Shown here one piece after another: positions 6,131 through 9,810 of a stretch of DNA of 9,810 nucleotides. Below the pieces are notes generated by a model. That model searched no databases. It was given only the letters and a program-made list of their open reading frames with translations, and was not told the origin of the DNA. The stretch comes from Candidatus Iainarchaeum sp. GTDB taxonomy: Archaea; Iainarchaeota; Iainarchaeia; Iainarchaeales; JAAZKV01. The first letter of the stretch is position 1. Each line of letters opens with the position of its first letter. The DNA lies in assembly GCA_026397035.1 (NCBI GenBank), contig JAPLVQ010000146.1, positions 3,127 to 12,936 on the forward strand, given 5' to 3'. Position numbers and translations under genes: made by a program.

Positions 6131-6496
6131 ATGATGGTTGAAAAATTAACTGTAAGACAAAAAATTGGATTACTTTTCTTTAAGAAAACAATTCCTTTTA
6201 GTGGAAAAAGAAATACAGCTCTAGAAAGAGAAGAGCTTAAAGAAAGATTAGAAGATAATAGACTGGTAAGAGCAGGGCAAGTTTTTTTGAAAAAATCGGC
6301 GGAAGAGAAAGTAAAGACAAGAAATTTGAGAGGACTTGTTGCAATTGGAAGAGTAAATACAATAGCTCAAGAACGAAAAAAACTTGCAGAAGCGCATTTT
6401 TATGCAAGAAAAGTGTCTGGCCAAAACAAATTAAAAGAAAAAAAAAGAGCAGATAAAGAAACTGAAAAAGTAATAGAAAAATGGCGAAAATCATAA
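6131..6496 (+). CDS. Hypothetical basic protein, 121 aa, in the mevalonate cluster
   Basis: I do not recognise a family. The product is strongly basic, with Lys and Arg making up about a third of residues, and is mostly helix-forming with charged runs (about residues 30-60 and 80-121) that could make a coiled coil or bind nucleic acid. A short hydrophobic patch, IGLLFFKKTIPF, lies at about 12-23. Two adjacent ATGs (6131 and 6134) can start it, with purine-rich AAAGGGATGA just before. Its stop is 11 nt ahead of the preferred DUF35 start, and the DUF35 ribosome site directly follows it, so translation is probably coupled. The 102-bp gap before it (6029-6130) shows no other gene. The open frame and tight packing argue that it is real; its function is unknown. 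Confidence 0.65.
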   Translation: MMVEKLTVRQKIGLLFFKKTIPFSGKRNTALEREELKERLEDNRLVRAGQVFLKKSAEEKVKTRNLRGLVAIGRVNTIAQERKKLAEAHFYARKVSGQNKLKEKKRADKETEKVIEKWRKS

Positions 6497-6502
6497 GGGT
6501 GA
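6497..6502 (+). promoter_or_regulatory. Ribosome binding site deciding the DUF35 start
   Basis: GGGTGA lies 5 nt before the ATG at 6508. It supports that ATG over the in-frame ATG at 6481, which falls inside the preceding gene and has no such site. Confidence 0.7.
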
Positions 6503-6507
6503 AAAAA

Positions 6508-6906
6508 ATGTTTAGAGACAGTCCAATAATAAGATGGAGACATTATAACGACAGATACAGACTTGTAGGATATCGCTGTACAAAATGCGAAAAAGCGTAT
6601 CTGGATAAGAAAGGAATGTGCACATGCGGCAACCTTGATTTCACTGAACAAGAATTTTCTGGGGTAGGAAAAATTGTGGCATACACGCAAATACATTCAG
6701 GACCAGAAGTATTCGAATCAAAATCCCCTTACTGCGTAGCGGTAATTGATCTTAAGGAAGGCGCAAGAATTGAAGCGCAAGTGGTTGATTGCAGGTATTC
6801 TGATTTGAAACAAGGATTAGAAGTAGAAGCAGTGTTTAGGAAGTTCTATACTAGCGGAGAAAAAGGCGTAATACACTACGGGACAAAATTCGTGCCAAAA
6901 TATTAA
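6508..6906 (+). CDS. DUF35 Zn-ribbon/OB-fold protein of the thiolase-HMG-CoA synthase complex
   Basis: The protein is 132 aa from the preferred ATG. It has the DUF35 layout: an N-terminal helix ending in PIIRWRHYNDRYRLVGYRC, a rubredoxin-like zinc ribbon with Cys24-x2-Cys27 and Cys38-x-Cys40, then a C-terminal OB-fold of beta strands (SGVGKIVAYTQI, YCVAVIDLKEGARIEAQVV, KQGLEVEAVFRKFY). In methanogenic archaea this family bridges thiolase and HMG-CoA synthase and provides a shared CoA-binding site, so acetoacetyl-CoA is handed on without release. Both partners are encoded in this cluster, which makes that role very likely here. Starting at 6481 instead would add nine residues unlike the family. 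The call is secure; the role is by homology and context. Confidence 0.9.
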   Translation: MFRDSPIIRWRHYNDRYRLVGYRCTKCEKAYLDKKGMCTCGNLDFTEQEFSGVGKIVAYTQIHSGPEVFESKSPYCVAVIDLKEGARIEAQVVDCRYSDLKQGLEVEAVFRKFYTSGEKGVIHYGTKFVPKY

Positions 6907-6962
6907 TCTGCCAGATAATAGTATTCTAATAAACAATAATTTTCTAATTGTTAAAAACAGGC

Positions 6963-6967
6963 GGTGA
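6963..6967 (+). promoter_or_regulatory. Ribosome binding site selecting a GTG start for mevalonate kinase
   Basis: GGTGA lies exactly 5 nt before the GTG at 6973. The alternative in-frame GTG at 6964 overlaps this site and so has no ribosome site of its own. The spacing matches that seen before DUF35 (5 nt) and ubiX (4 nt). Confidence 0.6.
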
Positions 6968-6972
6968 GTTTA

Positions 6973-7899
6973 GTGGGAGAAGGAAAAGGATACGGAAAAA
7001 CAATACTCTTTGGAGAGCATTTTGTAGTATACGGACTAGAAGGAATACCTGCGGCGTTAGGGCAAATAACAACTGCAAAAGTGCGAAGAATCATGAGTAA
7101 CGGATACAAGCTTATTGATAACCGCCCGGCAACAGAAGGATACAAACAGACAAAAATCGGGGAATATACGGCGCTAATAAACAGGGTGCTTGAATATATG
7201 CAAGTAAAAGACGGATTAGAAATAACACTTGCCGGAGATTTAAAAGCAGCAAGCGGAGCGGGAGCAAGTGCGGCATGCGCAGCAGCACTTGCATACGCGA
7301 TAAACGATGAGTACAAAATGAACTGGACTAATGAACAAATAAATAAAACAGCTTTTGAAGGAGAAACAGCAGGGAGCGGAACGCCAAGCGGGATAGACAA
7401 TACTGTTGCAGTATACGGCGGGCTGATATTGTTCAAGAAAAACTTGACTGGCGGAGAAAACAAAATGGATTTATTGAAAATAAAAAAGCCGATTGAAATA
7501 GTAATAGGAAATTCTGGACTCACCGCGCTTACAAAAGAAGTAGTGGGGGATGTTAAGAAACTAAAAGATGCTAACCCTGCTGAAATGCAAAAAATATTTG
7601 ATGAATATATTATGCTTGAAGAAAAAGCAAAGAAAGCACTAAAAAGTTATGACCTAAAAAAACTCGGGCAGCTTATGAATAAGAATCATGAGCTACTACA
7701 AAAAATAACTGTTTCATGCAAAGAACTAGATGCAATATGTGAAACAGCAAGGACTGCCGGAGCTTATGGGGCAAAAATGACAGGAACAGGAAGAGGAGGG
7801 CTAACAATAATACTAACTCCGGGGAAAGAACTTCAAGAGAAAGTAGCAAAAGCAATTCAAGCGAAAGGATATGAAACAATAAAGACAGTTATTGGATAA
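6973..7899 (+). CDS. mvk: Mevalonate kinase (GHMP superfamily)
   Basis: The enzyme phosphorylates mevalonate to mevalonate 5-phosphate with ATP, in the cytoplasm. From the GTG at 6973 the protein is 308 aa, normal for archaeal MVK. GHMP motifs are in order: GYGKTILFGEHFVVYG (residues 6-21) with the active-site Lys9, the glycine/serine-rich ATP loop KAASGAGASAACAAA (91-105), the MVK signature GSGTPSGIDNTVAVYGG (134-150) with catalytic Asp142, and motif 3 KMTGTGRGG (268-276). The ATP loop reads SGAGAS where many MVKs have G.GLGSS, a mild variant that keeps the phosphate-binding glycines. The GTPSGIDN motif separates it from galactokinase and homoserine kinase. It is followed by ubiX and ubiD, consistent with the phosphomevalonate dehydratase/decarboxylase route. 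Confidence 0.92.
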   Translation: MGEGKGYGKTILFGEHFVVYGLEGIPAALGQITTAKVRRIMSNGYKLIDNRPATEGYKQTKIGEYTALINRVLEYMQVKDGLEITLAGDLKAASGAGASAACAAALAYAINDEYKMNWTNEQINKTAFEGETAGSGTPSGIDNTVAVYGGLILFKKNLTGGENKMDLLKIKKPIEIVIGNSGLTALTKEVVGDVKKLKDANPAEMQKIFDEYIMLEEKAKKALKSYDLKKLGQLMNKNHELLQKITVSCKELDAICETARTAGAYGAKMTGTGRGGLTIILTPGKELQEKVAKAIQAKGYETIKTVIG

Positions 7900-7906
7900 G
7901 AAATAA

Positions 7907-7919
7907 ACTTATATTAAAA
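7907..7919 (+). promoter_or_regulatory. TATA-like box upstream of ubiX
   Basis: ACTTATATTAAAA begins 7 nt after the mevalonate kinase stop and shares its ACTTATATTA core with the box ahead of HMG-CoA synthase. Transcription would start near 7938 and give a leader of about 37 nt containing the GGTGA at 7966-7970. It may provide an internal promoter for ubiX-ubiD within the cluster. Confidence 0.35.
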
Positions 7920-7974
7920 GGGCAAATTGATTGCGTAAAATTAATAAACAAAAAGTTTTTGTAAAGGTGAATAA

Positions 7975-8526
7975 ATGCGTATTATTGTTGGAGTAACCGG
8001 CTCATCAGGGGATAATTATGCGCTTGCTTTATTGAAAGCTTTACGAAAGCAAAAAGTTGAAGTACACTTAATTGTAAGCGAGTGGGCGGGGAAAGTACTT
8101 GAACTAGAAGCGGGCAAAAAAATTACTGAATTGAAGAAGTTAGCATACAAAATTTACTCAAATGAAAACATGGCGGCAAGTATTTCTTCATCATCTTTTG
8201 TAGTTGATGGGATGATAATACTTCCCGCGAGCATTAAAACAGTTTCAGAAATACTTCACGCACATACAAGCACATTAATTTCAAGATGTGCTGATAATAT
8301 GCTCAAAACACAAAACAAGCTTGTGATTGGGATTCGCGAAACCCCATTAAGCGGGCCAACGCTTGAAAACTTGTGGAAACTAAGCGTATACGGAGCAATA
8401 ATCTTTCCATTAAGCCCCGGCTTTTACGGAAAACCAAAGAAAATAAGCGATTTAGAGGATTTTATTATAGGCAAGGCGATGGATTTATTAGGAGTTATAA
8501 ATAAAGAATATAAAAGATGGGAATAG
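7975..8526 (+). CDS. ubiX: Flavin prenyltransferase UbiX (prenyl-FMN synthase)
   Basis: UbiX joins dimethylallyl phosphate to FMN to make prenylated FMN, the cofactor of UbiD-family decarboxylases. The 183-aa length is typical. Signatures seen are the flavin-binding GVTGSSG (6-12), a serine cluster SSSSF (71-75), LPASIKTVSEI (83-93), RCAD (104-107), the hallmark RETPL (121-125), ENLWKL and FPLSPGFYGKP (144-154). It lacks membrane segments and probably forms the usual dodecamer. The ATG at 7975 follows GGTGA by 4 nt. An intact ubiX next to a ubiD-family gene and mevalonate genes indicates that its product serves anhydromevalonate phosphate decarboxylase, not ubiquinone synthesis. Its prenyl substrate derives from the same pathway, so cofactor supply depends on pathway output. 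The call is secure. Confidence 0.93.
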   Translation: MRIIVGVTGSSGDNYALALLKALRKQKVEVHLIVSEWAGKVLELEAGKKITELKKLAYKIYSNENMAASISSSSFVVDGMIILPASIKTVSEILHAHTSTLISRCADNMLKTQNKLVIGIRETPLSGPTLENLWKLSVYGAIIFPLSPGFYGKPKKISDLEDFIIGKAMDLLGVINKEYKRWE

Positions 8527-8648
8527 ACAATGGAAGAGGTTTGAAGGGAGTTTTAGGTAGGCGAAAGTTAAAGTAAGTAAGTTTTTTGATGAGAAAGATT
8601 TGAGTTTGTGATTAAAGCTGAATTGGTTTATATTTGGTTGGTGGTAAA

Positions 8649-9035
8649 ATGACTTTTCGAGAATTCGTAAAAAAAACAGATTATGTGATAAAAAAGCCTG
8701 TTTCAAAACACTTAGAAGCGAGCGGAATAATTCACTCCGCGGGCGAAAAAAGCATAATGTTTGAAATCATAAAAGAATCCAAATACAAAGTAGCCGCCAA
8801 CATATTTGCATCAAAGAAAAAAGTAGCGGATTATTTGGGGTGCGAAGTAAAAGACCTTGTTCCTGTAATGACAAGAGCGCTGAATAAACCCACAAAACCA
8901 AAAATTGCTGCAAAAACTGACCACGCCGAAATAGAACTCGACCTTGAAAAACTACCAATATTATTTCACACAGAAAAAGACGGCGGGAATTACATTTCAA
9001 GCGGAGTAAGTCGGGCAAAATGTATGCTTTCATAG
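8649..9035 (+). CDS. ubiD: UbiD-family decarboxylase, N-terminal part (frame-broken); likely anhydromevalonate phosphate decarboxylase
   Basis: From the ATG at 8649 (GGTGG 4 nt upstream; an in-frame TTG at 8634 is less likely) 128 residues follow the UbiD N-terminal domain: HLEASGIIHSAGEKSIMFE, VAANIFASKKKVADYLG, LPILFHTEKDGGNYISSGV. In family members ISSGV runs into about eight residues and then a G-x-N-x-x-x-HR motif. Here the frame instead shifts after Val (9008) to SRAKCMLS and stops at 9033. The correct continuation lies in another frame (see 9010-9810). The archaeal mevalonate pathway uses such an enzyme, with prenyl-FMN from UbiX, to decarboxylate trans-anhydromevalonate 5-phosphate to isopentenyl phosphate. 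The family is secure, the substrate is inferred from the cluster, and as written the protein would be inactive. Confidence 0.8.
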   Translation: MTFREFVKKTDYVIKKPVSKHLEASGIIHSAGEKSIMFEIIKESKYKVAANIFASKKKVADYLGCEVKDLVPVMTRALNKPTKPKIAAKTDHAEIELDLEKLPILFHTEKDGGNYISSGVSRAKCMLS

Positions 9036-9810
9036 AGGAATGGTAATTGCAAAAAATAAATTAGCACTAAGAATACTTGAAAGAAACACAATGGAACTAT
9101 TGAAGAAAAATAATGGCACAATGAAAGCAGCATACTGCATCGGGTGCGGAGGAGAAGTACTAATAGCAGCAGCAATGGCGCCAGCACTTGGAGTAAATGA
9201 ATTAGAAATTGCCAATTCAATGAAACCAATAGAAGTAATGAAAGCAAAACTCTTCGACGCAGAACTACCTGCCGATTCAGAGGTAGTAATGGAAGGAACT
9301 CTGAGTATAAATGAAAGACACAAAGAAGGGCCATTTGTGGATCTCACAGAAACAAGCGACATTATTAGAGAAGAGCCAGTGTTCACTGTGGAAAAAATTT
9401 ATGCAAAACCCAACCCAATATGGCACGCGCTCTTACCAGGGGGATTCGAACACAAAATACTAATGGGGATGCCGCGCGAACCAACAGTGTTTGACGAAGT
9501 AAAAAAAGCAGGAATTGATGTTGTTGATGTGAGCGTGAACCCAGGCGGAAGCTCGTGGTTCCACGTAATTGTCAAAATCAACAAGAAAAACGAAGACGAT
9601 GGAAAGAAAGCGATTGAAGCAGCAATGAAAGGACACACTTCAGGGAAACACTTCTTTGTAGTAGACTCCGATATTGACATATACAACCCGCTCGAAGTAG
9701 AATGGTCAATGGCGACACGCTTCCAGGTGGATAAGAACATGTACTTATTTCCAAAACAAAAAGGCTCCTCACTCGACCCAAGCGCCGACCAAGTAACACG
9801 CGAAACATGC
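9010..9810 (+). CDS. ubiD: UbiD-family decarboxylase, C-terminal part, open to the window edge
   Basis: This frame is open for 267 codons and runs off the window. It begins mid-protein at VGQNVCFHRGMVIAKNKLALRI, where the Asn and the FHR match the metal and prenyl-FMN binding segment of UbiD enzymes. There follow CIGCGGEVLIAAAMAP, the acidic SEVVMEGTLSI with two conserved Glu of the active site, EGPFVDLTE, HALLPGGFEHKILMGMPREP, the C-terminal NPGGSSWFHVIVKI, VVDSDIDIYNPLEVEWSMATR and GSSLDPSAD. All are typical and without further breaks, so selection appears to have held until recently. A separate start at ATG 9040 would lose the Asn and FHR, so it cannot give a working enzyme. About 20-40 residues of the normal C-terminus probably lie beyond the edge. 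Confidence 0.8.

Noticed and set aside
6481..6507. Longer DUF35 start at ATG 6481
   Set aside because: It overlaps the preceding gene and has no ribosome site, while GGGTGA sits 5 nt before ATG 6508.
6700..6730. ATTCGAATC as a tRNA T-arm
   Set aside because: It lies inside the DUF35 gene, and no acceptor, D-arm or anticodon stem can be built around it. The GATTCGAAC in ubiD (9442-9450) fails in the same way.
8587..8621. TGATGA ... CTGA in the ubiX-ubiD spacer as a C/D box guide RNA
   Set aside because: The C box lacks the leading purine, no good D'/C' pair is present, and the distance of 35 nt is too short for an archaeal C/D sRNA.
9040..9810. An independent gene starting at ATG 9040
   Set aside because: It would lack the Asn and FHR cofactor-binding residues, which lie just upstream in the same frame. 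It is the downstream half of the broken ubiD.

Overview
The window looks archaeal. The evidence is the gene content: an archaeal-type HMG-CoA synthase, an SCPx-like thiolase and a DUF35 Zn-ribbon/OB-fold protein, clustered with mevalonate kinase, UbiX and UbiD. Start sites agree: GGTGA/GGGTGA ribosome sites lie 4-5 nt before several starts, and TATA-like boxes sit about 25 nt ahead of the genes that open transcripts. The DNA is AT-rich with short intergenic gaps, which would fit a small-genome (for example DPANN-like) archaeon, but the exact lineage cannot be read from this sequence.

Left part, minus strand (1-2635): a geneless left end holds three copies of an 11-bp TTGGRCGGCAA motif. It is followed by a ZIP-family metal transporter, an unrecognised 251-aa protein, a 150-bp run of consecutive hairpins that resembles the right end/omega-RNA scaffold of an IS200/IS605-type (TnpB) element, and a peptidase S51 (dipeptidase E-like) gene. 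The S51 frame breaks at an A7 run, and its conserved C-terminal tail continues in the -1 frame.

A divergent intergenic region (2636-2916) holds TATA-like boxes for both directions, a perfect 8-bp inverted repeat and short direct repeats.

Right part, plus strand (2917-9810): an isoprenoid gene cluster in the order HMG-CoA synthase, unknown 264-aa protein, acetoacetyl-CoA thiolase, unknown 121-aa basic protein, DUF35 protein, mevalonate kinase, UbiX, UbiD. Thiolase, HMG-CoA synthase and DUF35 are known in archaea to form one complex that channels acetoacetyl-CoA to HMG-CoA. Mevalonate kinase phosphorylates mevalonate. UbiX makes prenylated FMN. A UbiD-family enzyme using that cofactor fits the archaeal (Aeropyrum-type) mevalonate route, in which anhydromevalonate phosphate is decarboxylated to isopentenyl phosphate. 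HMG-CoA reductase, the aconitase-X-type phosphomevalonate dehydratase and isopentenyl phosphate kinase are not in the window.

The points most worth a second look are the two unknown proteins inside the cluster, a frame-breaking loss of about 20 nt in the UbiD gene just before its cofactor-binding motif, the A_AAA_AAA slippery site in the S51 gene, and the omega-RNA-like hairpin array with no transposase beside it. The UbiD gene runs off the right edge.
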